A stretch of 64,000 bases of DNA from Streptomyces viridochromogenes (GTDB taxonomy: Bacteria > Actinomycetota > Actinomycetes > Streptomycetales > Streptomycetaceae), in contig NZ_LGUR01000151.1 of the NCBI RefSeq assembly GCF_001270495.1, positions 62,001 through 126,000 on the forward strand, written 5' to 3'. The first letter of the stretch is position 1. Each line of letters opens with the position of its first letter. The notes below the pieces were generated by a model that made no database searches, had not been told where the DNA came from, and worked only from the letters and a program-made list of their open reading frames with translations. The position numbers and the translations under genes were made by a program. Of this stretch, positions 34,207-42,705 are shown in pieces.

Positions 34207-35238
34207 CTAGGGGAGAGTAACGACCGTGGCGGCGTATACGAGACCCGCCCCGAATCCGATGACTAGTGCGGTGTCGCCGCTCTTCGCCTCACCGGTCGCC
34301 AGGAGCCGCTCCATCGCGAGCGGGATCGAGGCGGCCGAGGTGTTGCCGGTGGTGCGCACATCGCGGGCGACCGTGACGTGCTCCGGCAGCTTGAGTGTCT
34401 TCACCATCGAGTCGATGATCCGCTCGTTGGCCTGGTGCGGAATGAAGACGTCCAGGTCGCCCGGGGTGATTCCGGCCGCTTCCAGCGCCTGCTGGGCGAC
34501 CTTCGCCATCTCGAACACGGCCCAGCGGAACACCGCCTGGCCCTCCTGCGTGATCGCGGGGAACTTGACGTTGCCCTCGCTGTCCAGCGGAAGCTTGGAG
34601 ACGTCGCCGACGCGGAACTGGTCCCACGGGACCGTCTGCTTGATCGTCTCGGACTTGTCGCCCTCGGAACCCCACACCGTCGGACCGATGTGCGGCTCCT
34701 GGGAGGGGCCGACCACGACCGCGCCGGCACCGTCGCCGAACAGGAAGGCCGTGGCCCGGTCCTCCAGGTCGGTGAGGTCGGACAGCCGCTCCACGCCGAT
34801 CACGAGGACGTACTCGGCGGAACCCTCGACGATCATGCCCTTGGCGAGCGTGAGGCCGTAGCCGAAGCCCGCGCAGCCGGCCGAGATGTCGAAGGCGGCG
34901 GCCTTGTTCGTCCCGAGCTTGTCGGCGATCTCGGTGGCGACGGCCGGGGTCTGCCGGAAGTTCGAGACGGTCGAGACGATCACGCCGCCGATCTGCTCGG
35001 CGGAGATCCCGGCGTCGGCGATCGCCTTGCCGGACGCCTCGATCGACATCGCGGCGACGGTCTCCTCGTCGTTCGCCCAGTGCCGCGTCTCGATGCCGGA
35101 ACGCGAACGGATCCACTCGTCGGACGAGTCGATCTTCTCCAGGATCACCTCGTTGGGCACGACCCGCGTCGGGCGGTAACCGCCCACACCGAGGATGCGT
35201 GCGTACGGGGCGCCCTTGCTGGGCTTCAGCTTCGCCAT
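34207..35238 (-). CDS. fabH: 3-oxoacyl-ACP synthase III (FabH)
   Basis: This 343-residue KAS III starts fatty acid chains by condensing acyl-CoA with malonyl-ACP. The catalytic Cys122 is in SAGCAGFGYG, the His in FIPHQANERI and the Asn in RTTGNTSAASIP. In Streptomyces this enzyme accepts branched starters, giving iso/anteiso fatty acids. The ATG at 35238 is 14 bp from the fabD stop, so the genes are co-transcribed. Confidence 0.97.
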   Translation of the reverse strand: MAKLKPSKGAPYARILGVGGYRPTRVVPNEVILEKIDSSDEWIRSRSGIETRHWANDEETVAAMSIEASGKAIADAGISAEQIGGVIVSTVSNFRQTPAVATEIADKLGTNKAAAFDISAGCAGFGYGLTLAKGMIVEGSAEYVLVIGVERLSDLTDLEDRATAFLFGDGAGAVVVGPSQEPHIGPTVWGSEGDKSETIKQTVPWDQFRVGDVSKLPLDSEGNVKFPAITQEGQAVFRWAVFEMAKVAQQALEAAGITPGDLDVFIPHQANERIIDSMVKTLKLPEHVTVARDVRTTGNTSAASIPLAMERLLATGEAKSGDTALVIGFGAGLVYAATVVTLP

Positions 35239-35252
35239 GCTCGGGCTCCTTG

Positions 35253-36215
35253 TCAGGCGCCCGCCGCGTCAGCGGCAGGTGTGGTCGTCTCGGCGATGAG
35301 CTCGCGAGCAGCGTCCAGGTCATCGGGGGTCTTCAGCGCCAGGGTCTTCACACCCGGCAGCGCGCGCTTGGCCAGACCGGTCAGCGTGCCGCCCGGGCAC
35401 ACCTCGATCAGAGCCGTGACGCCGAGCTCCTTGAAGGTCTCCATGCACAGGTCCCAGCGGACCGGGTTGGCGACCTGCCCGACGAGGCGCTCCAGCACCT
35501 CGGCGCCGGTGGCGACCGCCTTGCCGTCCTTGTTGGAGACGTAGGTGAGCTTCGGGTCGGCGGCGACGAACTCCTTGGCGGCCTCGGCCAGCTTCTCGAC
35601 GGCGGGGCCCATGTGGTGCGTGTGGAAGGCGCCCGCGACCTTCAGCGGGACGACCTTGCGCACGCCCTCGGGCTTGTCCTCGTTCAGCGCGGCGAGCTGC
35701 TCCATGGTGCCCGCGGCCACGATCTGCCCGGCGCCGTTGATGTTCGCCGGGGTCAGACCGAGCTTCTCCAGGTGCGCGACGGAGGTCTCGGGGTCGCCGC
35801 CGAGCAGCGCCGACATACCGGTCCCGGTGATCGCGGCGGCCTCGGCCATGGCCAGGCCCCGCTTGCGTACGAGGGTGAGCGCGGCGGTGTCGTCGAGGAC
35901 GCCCGCGAAGGCGGCCGCGGTGAACTCACCGACGCTGTGTCCCGCGACGGCGCCCGGAGCGCCCGCCGCGTCGGCGGCGAACGCCTCAGCACCGAGTGCC
36001 GCGGCGGACAGGATGCCCGCTGCGACGAGCAGCGGCTGCGCCACGGACGTATCCCGGATGGCGTCCGCGTCGGCCTGCGTGCCGTAGTGGGCGAGGTCCA
36101 GTCCGATGGCGTCGGACCACGCGGCGACGCGGTCCGCGGCACCGGGGAGTTCGAGCCAGGGGGTCAGGAAGCCGGGCGTCTGGGCGCCCTGGCCGGGAGC
36201 GACGAGTACGAGCAC
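35253..36215 (-). CDS. fabD: Malonyl-CoA:ACP transacylase (FabD)
   Basis: The protein has about 320 residues and transfers malonyl groups from CoA to ACP. The nucleophile Ser is in VAGHSVGEFTAA, the N-terminal loop is APGQGAQTPGF and the His/Gln region is AFHTHHMGPA. The start is the GTG at 36215 (LVLVAPGQG), as I recall for the S. coelicolor enzyme; an in-frame GTG at 36221 would add two residues. It is the first biosynthetic gene after fasR, with the putative FasR operator in the gap. Confidence 0.95.
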   Translation of the reverse strand: MLVLVAPGQGAQTPGFLTPWLELPGAADRVAAWSDAIGLDLAHYGTQADADAIRDTSVAQPLLVAAGILSAAALGAEAFAADAAGAPGAVAGHSVGEFTAAAFAGVLDDTAALTLVRKRGLAMAEAAAITGTGMSALLGGDPETSVAHLEKLGLTPANINGAGQIVAAGTMEQLAALNEDKPEGVRKVVPLKVAGAFHTHHMGPAVEKLAEAAKEFVAADPKLTYVSNKDGKAVATGAEVLERLVGQVANPVRWDLCMETFKELGVTALIEVCPGGTLTGLAKRALPGVKTLALKTPDDLDAARELIAETTTPAADAAGA

Positions 36216-36278
36216 TCTCACACTCTCTCTTGGGGACGGGCACGGCCGCCCGTGGGGACAAGGACGAAGAACACGAGG

Positions 36279-36305
36279 GGGTTTTGTGGGCCCCCGACAA
36301 AACCC
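36279..36305 (-). promoter_or_regulatory. Putative FasR operator (TTTTGT inverted repeat)
   Basis: GGGTTTTGT and ACAAAACCC are separated by 9 nt of GC-rich sequence at the end of fasR, about 64 bp before fabD. From memory, FasR of S. coelicolor binds TTTTGT repeats at this position to activate the fab operon. The element could also form an RNA hairpin. Confidence 0.65.
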
Positions 36306-37510
36306 TAGAGCTGAAGATCGCCGTCGACCAGACGCCCCAGGATCAGCGCGATCCGCAGAGTGAACGCGGAGCGTACATCGGAAGGCGACCAGCCGGTGAC
36401 GTCAGTCACACGTCGAAGCCGGTAGCGCACGGTGTTGGGATGGACGAAGAGCATCCGCGCGGCGCCCTCCAGGCTGCTCGCCTGTTCGAGATAGACCGAG
36501 AGCGTCTCCAGAAGGGCCGATCCGGCCTCCTCCAGCGGTCTGTAGATCTCCTCCACCAGCTGCTCGCGCGCGCTGGGATCCCCGGCGATGGCACGCTCCG
36601 GCAGCAGATCGTCCGCAAGCACCGGCCGCGGGGCGTCCTGCCAGGCGGAACACGCCTTCAGCCCGGCGGCGGCGGCCTGCGCGGACCGGGTGGCGGCCAG
36701 TAGATCGGGTACGACGGGTCCCGCCACGACCGGCCCGGCGGCATACGGCCCGATCAGCGACTTCGCGACGGCGATGGGATTGTCACTGCCGCCCGCGATG
36801 ACGACGAGCCGGTCCCCGAGCACCCCGGTCAGCACCTGGAGCTTGGCGTGCCGGGCGGCCCGCCGGATGGCCTCGACGGTCAGCTCGCTGTCCCCGTCGG
36901 GGGCGGTGCCCAGGACGACGCAGACGTGCTCGGGGGAGTTCCAGCCGAGTGCGGCGGCACGGCTGACCGCCCCCTCGTCGGCCTCGCCGCTGAGCACGGC
37001 GTTCACGACGAGCGACTCCAGGCGGGCGTCCCAGGCACCGCGTGCCTCGGCGGCCTGGGCGTAGACCTGGGCGGTGGCGAAGGCGATCTCACGGGCGTAG
37101 ACGAGGAGCGCCTCGCGCAGGACGCTCTCGTCGCCTGGGGCGGCCACCTCGTCGATCGCCGACTCCATGACCTCGATGGTCGTACGCACCATCTCCACGG
37201 TCTGGCGCAGGGTGATGGCACGCGTCAGCTCGCGCGGGGCGGTCCCGAAGACGTCGGTGGAGATCGCCTGGGGCGCGTCGGGATGCCGGAACCACTCGGT
37301 GAACGCGGCGATACCGGCCTGGGCGACGAGACCGATCCAGGAACGGTTCTCCGGGGGCATCGCCCGGTACCACGGCAGCGTCTCGTCCATCCGCGCGATG
37401 GCCTGCGCGGCGAGCGAACCGGAGGATTTCTCGAGCCGCTTCAGGGTCGCGGGGTGCGGGTGGGTGGCGTGCGCGGCGGCTTCGGACTTACGGGCTTCGG
37501 GTTCGGGCAC
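36305..37510 (-). CDS. fasR: PucR-type activator of fatty acid synthesis (FasR)
   Basis: This 401-residue regulator has a long N-terminal GGDEF-like/PucR region and a C-terminal PucR helix-turn-helix (LFVHPNTVRYRLRRVTDVTG). Its position directly upstream of fabD, on the same strand, identifies it as FasR, described in S. coelicolor as the activator of fabD-fabH-acpP-fabF. It presumably couples fatty acid supply to membrane and triacylglycerol demand. The start is the ATG at 37510 (MPEPEARKSE); the first 20 residues look disordered. Confidence 0.93.
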   Translation of the reverse strand: MPEPEARKSEAAAHATHPHPATLKRLEKSSGSLAAQAIARMDETLPWYRAMPPENRSWIGLVAQAGIAAFTEWFRHPDAPQAISTDVFGTAPRELTRAITLRQTVEMVRTTIEVMESAIDEVAAPGDESVLREALLVYAREIAFATAQVYAQAAEARGAWDARLESLVVNAVLSGEADEGAVSRAAALGWNSPEHVCVVLGTAPDGDSELTVEAIRRAARHAKLQVLTGVLGDRLVVIAGGSDNPIAVAKSLIGPYAAGPVVAGPVVPDLLAATRSAQAAAAGLKACSAWQDAPRPVLADDLLPERAIAGDPSAREQLVEEIYRPLEEAGSALLETLSVYLEQASSLEGAARMLFVHPNTVRYRLRRVTDVTGWSPSDVRSAFTLRIALILGRLVDGDLQL

Positions 37511-37597
37511 GGGGACAAGACTGCCTTATCGGGACGGGGGTGCGTGCCAGAGGGGGGTTGTGGGCGAGGCCCGCCACGTTCCGGCGCCGGTCCAGCA

Positions 37598-37720
37598 TCT
37601 TCAGCCCGTCCGGCGTTTGAGGACGAGGCCCCTTAAGGGCCGAAGCGGGGTCTGGGGCGGCAGCCCCAGCGAGGTGGAAGGGGCGGAGCCCCTTCACAGG
37701 ATGGGACGGGTAGGGGCGGC
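37598..37720. repeat. Interspersed repeat (GTCCGGCGTTTGAGGACGAG type), copy 2
   Basis: CAGCCCGTCCGGCGTTTGAG followed by GACGAGGCCCCTTAAGGGCC and GGGGCGGCAGCCCC / GGGGCGGAGCCCC segments. The same family is at 24938. It fills most of the 290-bp gap upstream of fasR and the pirin gene; I see nothing else there. Confidence 0.75.
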
Positions 37721-37801
37721 GGGGGCGGGGGAACGGACCGGAGGGTGCGGGTGGCGCGGTCCGGCTGTCCGGCATCCGGCAGGGCTACCGTGGTGCCCGT
37801 G

Positions 37802-38455
37802 ATGGACGTACGGCGCGCCGCGGAGCGCTACCCCGGAGGGGACCCGGCTGTGGGCATCGAGTCACGCCACGCCTTCTCCTTCGGCCCGCACTACGACCCC
37901 GACAACCTCCGCTTCGGCGCGATGATCGCCTGCAACGAGGAGCGGCTCGCCCCCGGCGCCGGGTTCGACGAGCACCCCCACAGCCACACCGAGATCGTGA
38001 CGTGGGTCGTCGAGGGCGAGCTGACCCACCGCGACTCCACCGGCCACGAGACCCGGGTCGGCCCCGGGGACGTGCAGCGGCTCAGCTCGGCGGGCGGCGT
38101 ACGGCACGTCGAACGCAACGACGCCGACACGCCGCTGACCTTCGTCCAGACCTGGCTGGCCCCCCTGTCGCCGGGCGGCGACCCGGCGTACGAGATCGTC
38201 CACGGCATCGCGGACTCGACGCCGTACGCGGTCCCGGAGGCGGGCGCGATGCTTCACGTACGGCGGCTGGCGGCGGGGGAGCGGACCGCGGTACCGGACG
38301 GGGCGTTCCTGTACGTGCATGTGGTGCGCGGCGGAGTGCGCCTGGACGGCGTGGAGCTGAGCGCCGGGGACGCAGCGCGACTCACGGACGCCAAGGACGT
38401 GGCGGCGGTGGGGGTGAGCGCGGCGGAGCTGCTGATGTGGGAGATGGCCGGTTAG
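37802..38455 (+). CDS. Pirin family protein
   Basis: The protein has 217 residues and two cupin domains. The N-terminal metal-binding motif is DEHPHSHTEIVTWVVEGELTHRDS, with the expected His/His/His/Glu pattern (HPHSH, with His in ELTHRD and the later Glu). FSFGPHYDPDNL is the pirin signature. Bacterial pirins are iron-binding regulators or quercetinase-like enzymes. The ATG at 37802 is preferred over the GTGs at 37793 and 37799 because MDVRRAAERY is the usual family start. Confidence 0.9.
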   Translation: MDVRRAAERYPGGDPAVGIESRHAFSFGPHYDPDNLRFGAMIACNEERLAPGAGFDEHPHSHTEIVTWVVEGELTHRDSTGHETRVGPGDVQRLSSAGGVRHVERNDADTPLTFVQTWLAPLSPGGDPAYEIVHGIADSTPYAVPEAGAMLHVRRLAAGERTAVPDGAFLYVHVVRGGVRLDGVELSAGDAARLTDAKDVAAVGVSAAELLMWEMAG

Positions 38456-38539
38456 GCGTGGGGCTGGAGATGCCCAAGTGGCCGGGGCGGCGTCCAATGG
38501 ACGTGTCCGACTGTTGCCCGGCAGAGACGAGCCGATCCC

Positions 38540-40831
38540 GTGGCCAGAGGCACGACCGCAGGGGGACGGGGAGACGCCCCGAGAGGGGGACTGCGACGTC
38601 TCGGTGAGTGGTGTGCCCACCACTTCGTGATCGTGATCGTCGCCTGGGTCGTGGCGCTCGGCGTGCTCCAGGCGGTGAACCACCTCCACGGCGGGGAGTA
38701 CTCGGACGACTTCGCCCTGTCCGACGTGCAGTCCGAGAAGGGCCTGGACGTCCTCAAGGAGCATGATCCGCAGGCCGGCGGCTACAGCAGCCAGATCGTC
38801 ATGCACGACGCGGACGAGTCCCTGACCTCGGTCGGCTCGCAGATGTCGACCGCCGTCGCCGGCCTCCAGAAGCTGCCGCACGTGCTGTCCGCGCAGAACC
38901 CGCTGGAGGCCACCTCCTCGAAGGTCGGGCCACTGTCCTCGGACGGGCGGACCGGCTACATCACCATCCGCTTCGACGAGCAGCCCTCCCTCCTCGGCGA
39001 GAGCTATCTGAACGGCGTCGACAACGCCGTGGAGCCGCTCAGACAGGCCGGCGTCGACGTCGAGTACGGCGGATCGCTCGGCGAGCTGGAGCGGCCCGCG
39101 AGCAACGACCGGATCAGCGAGGCGATCGGGTTCGGCGTCGCCATCGTGGTGCTGCTGATCGGCTTCGGCAGTGTGATCGCCGCCGGGCTGCCGCTGGTCA
39201 CGGCGCTGATCGGGGTGGTCGGCGGGCTGGCCTGCCTCGGACTGCTCGCGATCGCGTTCACCTTCGCCACGGTGTCGCCGACTCTGGCCACGATGATCGG
39301 CCTGGGCGTCGGCATCGACTACGCGCTCTTCCTGCTCACCCGGCACCGCCAGAACCTCATGGACGGCGCCGACCCGGTGCGCGCCGCCGGTCACGCGGCG
39401 GCCACCAGCGGACGCGCGGTGCTGGTCTCCGGCACGACGGTGATCGTCGCCCTGATGGGCCTGTGGGTGTCCGGTGTGAGCTTCATCGGCAAACTCGGCG
39501 TCGCCGCGGCCGTGACGGTCGTCTCGGCCGTTCTGGGCGCGCTGACCCTGGTCCCGGCCCTGCTGGGGCTGACCGGCCGCACCATCGACCGCTGGCATGT
39601 GCGCAAGCCCATCGCCGAGACCGAGACCGAGACCGGGGCCGAGACCGAGGCCGGGAGAGGGGGCGGGGCCGACACGTCGCAGGGCACCTGGCACCGCTAC
39701 GCCAAGCGCGTCGAGCGCCGTCCGTGGCGGTACCTGTCCGCCGGCGTCGTCACCGTCGCGGTGCTGGCCGTCCCGGTCTTCTCGATCCAGCTCGGCCATG
39801 TCGGCGACGGCGCCGACCCCACGTCCTTCACGGACCGGCGGGCCTACGACCTGATGACCGACGCGTTCGGCGCCGGCTCCAACGGGCCGCTGACCATCGT
39901 CGTCGACCAGACCTCCGTGCCGGACTCGCAACGCTCGGACCTGGCCTCGAAGACCCAGCAGGCCCTCGACGACGAGTCCGGGACCTCCTTCGTCAGCCCG
40001 CTGACGCCGACGCAGGACGGCGACGTCCTGGTCGGGACGGTCTACTCGTCGGTGTCCCCGCAGAACAAGGACACCACCGACCTGACGAACCGGCTCGTCG
40101 ACCACACCCTCCCCGCCGCGGCCTCCGGCACCGACGCCAAGGGCTACGTCACCGGGACGACGGCCGCGCAGGTCGACTTCCGCGACATCGTCGCGCAGCG
40201 GCTGCCGCTGATCATCGCCGTCGTGGTGGCCCTTGCCTTCCTGATCGTCCTGGCCGTCTTCCGCGGACTGCTGGTCGCCGTGAAGGCGGCCGTCCTCAAC
40301 GTCCTGTCGATCGCGGCCTCGTACGGCGTCGTGGTCGCGGTCTTCCAATGGGGCTGGGGCGGGCCCGCGCTGGGGGTGCACGGCAAGGTGCCCATCGAGA
40401 GCTATGTGCCGATGATGATGTTCGCCATCATCTTCGGGCTCAGCATGGACTACGAGATCTTCCTGCTGTCCCGGGTGCACGAGGCGTGGCTGCGCACCGG
40501 GGACGCGAAGGACTCCGTCGCCCACGCGCTGGAGATCACCGCCCGCGTCATCACCTGCGCCGCGCTGATCATGGTGAGCGTCTTCGCGGCCTTCGTCATC
40601 AGCGACAACATCGTGGTCAAGATGCTCGGGCTGGGCCTCGCCGTCAGCGTGCTCATCGACGCCACGGTGGTCCGGCTGCTCATGGTGCCGGCCGTGATGA
40701 CTCTGCTGGGCCGGCACGCCTGGTGGACGCCGCGATGGCTGGACCGGATCCTGCCGCACATCGACGCCGAGGGCGAGAGCGAGGCTCTCGGGGCGGGCGG
40801 CGCTACAGCTGGGCGCGCACCGCGTCCGTGA
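38540..40831 (+). CDS. MMPL family RND transporter
   Basis: This 763-residue RND-superfamily exporter has two MMPL halves, each with a first membrane span, a large extracytoplasmic loop and a five-span bundle. Characteristic stretches are MIGLGVGIDYALFLLTRHR and its repeat MFAIIFGLSMDYEIFLLSRV (proton-relay Asp-Tyr pairs). In actinobacteria such proteins export lipids or lipopeptides. The GTG at 38540 is accepted as the start. Its 3' end overlaps the converging serine hydrolase gene by 29 bp. A Thr/Glu-rich cytoplasmic loop (ETETETGAETEAGRGG) separates the halves. Confidence 0.93.
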   Translation: MARGTTAGGRGDAPRGGLRRLGEWCAHHFVIVIVAWVVALGVLQAVNHLHGGEYSDDFALSDVQSEKGLDVLKEHDPQAGGYSSQIVMHDADESLTSVGSQMSTAVAGLQKLPHVLSAQNPLEATSSKVGPLSSDGRTGYITIRFDEQPSLLGESYLNGVDNAVEPLRQAGVDVEYGGSLGELERPASNDRISEAIGFGVAIVVLLIGFGSVIAAGLPLVTALIGVVGGLACLGLLAIAFTFATVSPTLATMIGLGVGIDYALFLLTRHRQNLMDGADPVRAAGHAAATSGRAVLVSGTTVIVALMGLWVSGVSFIGKLGVAAAVTVVSAVLGALTLVPALLGLTGRTIDRWHVRKPIAETETETGAETEAGRGGGADTSQGTWHRYAKRVERRPWRYLSAGVVTVAVLAVPVFSIQLGHVGDGADPTSFTDRRAYDLMTDAFGAGSNGPLTIVVDQTSVPDSQRSDLASKTQQALDDESGTSFVSPLTPTQDGDVLVGTVYSSVSPQNKDTTDLTNRLVDHTLPAAASGTDAKGYVTGTTAAQVDFRDIVAQRLPLIIAVVVALAFLIVLAVFRGLLVAVKAAVLNVLSIAASYGVVVAVFQWGWGGPALGVHGKVPIESYVPMMMFAIIFGLSMDYEIFLLSRVHEAWLRTGDAKDSVAHALEITARVITCAALIMVSVFAAFVISDNIVVKMLGLGLAVSVLIDATVVRLLMVPAVMTLLGRHAWWTPRWLDRILPHIDAEGESEALGAGGATAGRAPRP

Positions 40832-41618
40832 ACCCGGGCCACACCTCGACCGCCCAGGGCCCGAACGCCCGGTCCGTCAGCGCGACGCAGGCCGCCCCCG
40901 CGTCCGGGTCGACCCACAGGAACGTACCGGACTGCCCGAAGTGCCCGAAGGTGCGCGGCGACGACGAGGCGCCCGTCCAGTGCGGGGACTTGCCGTCCCG
41001 GATCTCGAAGCCGAGCCCCCAGTCGTTGGGGTTCTGGTGCCCGTACCCCGGCAGCACGCCCTTCGTCCCCGGGTACTGCACGGTCATCGCCTCGGCGACC
41101 GTCCGCGGGTCCAGCAGGCGCGGCGCCTGCACCTCGGCCGCGAACCGCAGCAGATCCTCGACCGTCGAGAACCCGTCCTTGGCCGGGGAGCCCTCCAGCG
41201 AGGTCGAGGTCATCCCCAGCGGCTCCAGCACCGCCTGCCGCAGATACTCGGCGAACGGAATGTCCGTCGCCTTGGCCACATGGTCCCCGAGCTGCTCGAA
41301 CCCGGCGTTGGAGTACAGCCGCCGTTCCCCGGGCGGGGCCGTCACCCGGTGCTCGTCGAACGCCAGCCCCGAGGTGTGCGCGAGTAGATGCCGCACCGTC
41401 GACCCCTCCGGCCCGGCGGGTTCATCGAGCTCGACGGCCCCCTCCTCGTACGCGACGAGCACCGCGTAGGCGGCCAGCGGCTTGGTGACCGAGGCGAGGG
41501 GGAAGCGGTGCCCGGCGGGACCGTGCGTACCCAGGACGGCGCCGTCCTGCCGTACGACACCCGCGGCGGCGGTGGGGACCGGCCAGTTCTCGATCAGTGC
41601 GAGGCTCTGCAAGGACAT
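40803..41618 (-). CDS. Serine hydrolase (beta-lactamase-related)
   Basis: This 271-residue beta-lactamase-fold protein has S-x-x-K in LASVTKPLAAYA, the second motif Y-S-N in RRLYSNAGFEQ, and FGHFGQSGT as the third motif. It has no signal peptide. The family includes esterases and D-amino-acid peptidases; the substrate is unknown. It overlaps the MMPL gene end by 29 bp and is followed upstream by the GNAT gene on the same strand (19 bp), so these two may be one operon. Confidence 0.9.
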   Translation of the reverse strand: MSLQSLALIENWPVPTAAAGVVRQDGAVLGTHGPAGHRFPLASVTKPLAAYAVLVAYEEGAVELDEPAGPEGSTVRHLLAHTSGLAFDEHRVTAPPGERRLYSNAGFEQLGDHVAKATDIPFAEYLRQAVLEPLGMTSTSLEGSPAKDGFSTVEDLLRFAAEVQAPRLLDPRTVAEAMTVQYPGTKGVLPGYGHQNPNDWGLGFEIRDGKSPHWTGASSSPRTFGHFGQSGTFLWVDPDAGAACVALTDRAFGPWAVEVWPGFTDAVRAQL

Positions 41619-41637
41619 GCTGACGAGCGTAAGCCGC

Positions 41638-42108
41638 TCAGAGCTTGAGGATCATCGTGGGGTCCGGCTTGTGGACGAAGCCGAGGGAGGCGTAGAGCGG
41701 CTCGGCCTCCGTGGATGCGGTCAGCATGACCTGTCCGGCACCCCGCTCACGGAACCACGCCAGCAGCTCGTCCATGCACGCGCGCGCGTACCCGCGACGC
41801 CGCGCCTGCGGATCGGTGGCGACGCTGAAGACGTACCCGGTCAGCCCGCGCGGATTGCCCGCCTTCCCGATCCGGTAGTCGACCGTCCCGACCACCAGGG
41901 CGGCCAGTGCCTCGGGCCGGTCCGGACTGTCGACGACGAACGCGGCGAAGTCCCCGTCGGCCACGCCCAGTTTCTCCCGCAGCGCCGGCAGCGAGTCCGC
42001 GTGCCACGCTGTGGAGGTGTCCCCACCGGGCAGCGTGTCGATCATCACCTGGCGCAGGCGCAGCACTTCCTCCGCGTCCTCCGTCGTGGCACGGCGTACG
42101 AGACTCAT
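41638..42108 (-). CDS. GNAT family N-acetyltransferase
   Basis: The protein has 156 residues. The acetyl-CoA loop is QARRRGYARACMDELLAW (the R-x-x-G-x-A pattern), and the beta-strand motif region is GYVFSVATDP. The acceptor is unknown. It is divergent from the MerR/aldo-keto reductase operon (96 bp) and likely co-transcribed with the serine hydrolase downstream. Confidence 0.88.
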   Translation of the reverse strand: MSLVRRATTEDAEEVLRLRQVMIDTLPGGDTSTAWHADSLPALREKLGVADGDFAAFVVDSPDRPEALAALVVGTVDYRIGKAGNPRGLTGYVFSVATDPQARRRGYARACMDELLAWFRERGAGQVMLTASTEAEPLYASLGFVHKPDPTMILKL

Positions 42109-42166
42109 GCCGGCACGTTAGCCACGGCGATCACGCCATGTCCCATGCTTTTCTTACCTTTTCCGC

Positions 42167-42197
42167 TTGCTTGGAGTGCGCTCCAAGGCCATAGCGT
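42167..42197 (+). promoter_or_regulatory. MerR-type promoter with 18-bp operator
   Basis: The perfect palindrome CTTGGAGTGCGCTCCAAG (42170-42187) lies between TTGCTT (42167-42172, -35) and TAGCGT (42192-42197, -10). The 19-bp spacing is the hallmark of promoters untwisted by MerR activators. The palindrome resembles, as I recall, operators of NmlR/AdhR-type MerR proteins. Confidence 0.78.
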
Positions 42198-42204
42198 TGA
42201 GCGC

Positions 42205-42705
42205 ATGACGGTGATGGAGACCACGAGTACCAGGACCGACAGCTGTGCCGCCCCGCCGCACCCGCACCGGCGGCCGCAAGGCCAGGACAGCTACACGATC
42301 AGCGAGGTCGTCGCCTTCACCGGTCTGACGGCCCACACCCTGCGCTGGTACGAGCGGATCGGCCTCATGCCGCACATCGACCGCTCGCACACCGGCCAGC
42401 GCCGCTACAGCAACCGCGACCTGGACTGGCTCGACCTCGTCGGCAAGCTGCGGCTGACCGGTATGCCGGTCGCCGACATGGTCCGGTACGCCGAGCTGGT
42501 GCGCGAGGGCGACCACACGTTCGGCGAGCGCTTCGAACTGCTGGAGTCGACCCGCAGCGACGTCCTCGCCCGGATCGCCGAACTCCAGGACACGCTGGCC
42601 GTCCTCGACCGGAAGATCAGTTTCTACGCGGACGCGGGGCGTCTGTACGAGCAGGACAAGACGTACGAGCACAACACGACGGAAAAGGTGGGCAAGACCG
42701 GATGA
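42205..42705 (+). CDS. MerR family regulator (aldo-keto reductase operon)
   Basis: The protein has 166 residues. The N-terminal MerR winged helix-turn-helix (YTISEVVAFTGLTAHTLRWYERIGLM... RRYSNRDLDWL) is followed by a coiled-coil dimer helix. There is no metal-binding cysteine cluster; the only cysteine is near the N-terminus. The AdhR/NmlR-like class senses electrophiles or aldehydes. The ATG at 42205 is only 8 bp after the -10 box, so the mRNA leader is very short. The stop overlaps the aldo-keto reductase start by 4 bp (ATGA). Confidence 0.9.
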   Translation: MTVMETTSTRTDSCAAPPHPHRRPQGQDSYTISEVVAFTGLTAHTLRWYERIGLMPHIDRSHTGQRRYSNRDLDWLDLVGKLRLTGMPVADMVRYAELVREGDHTFGERFELLESTRSDVLARIAELQDTLAVLDRKISFYADAGRLYEQDKTYEHNTTEKVGKTG

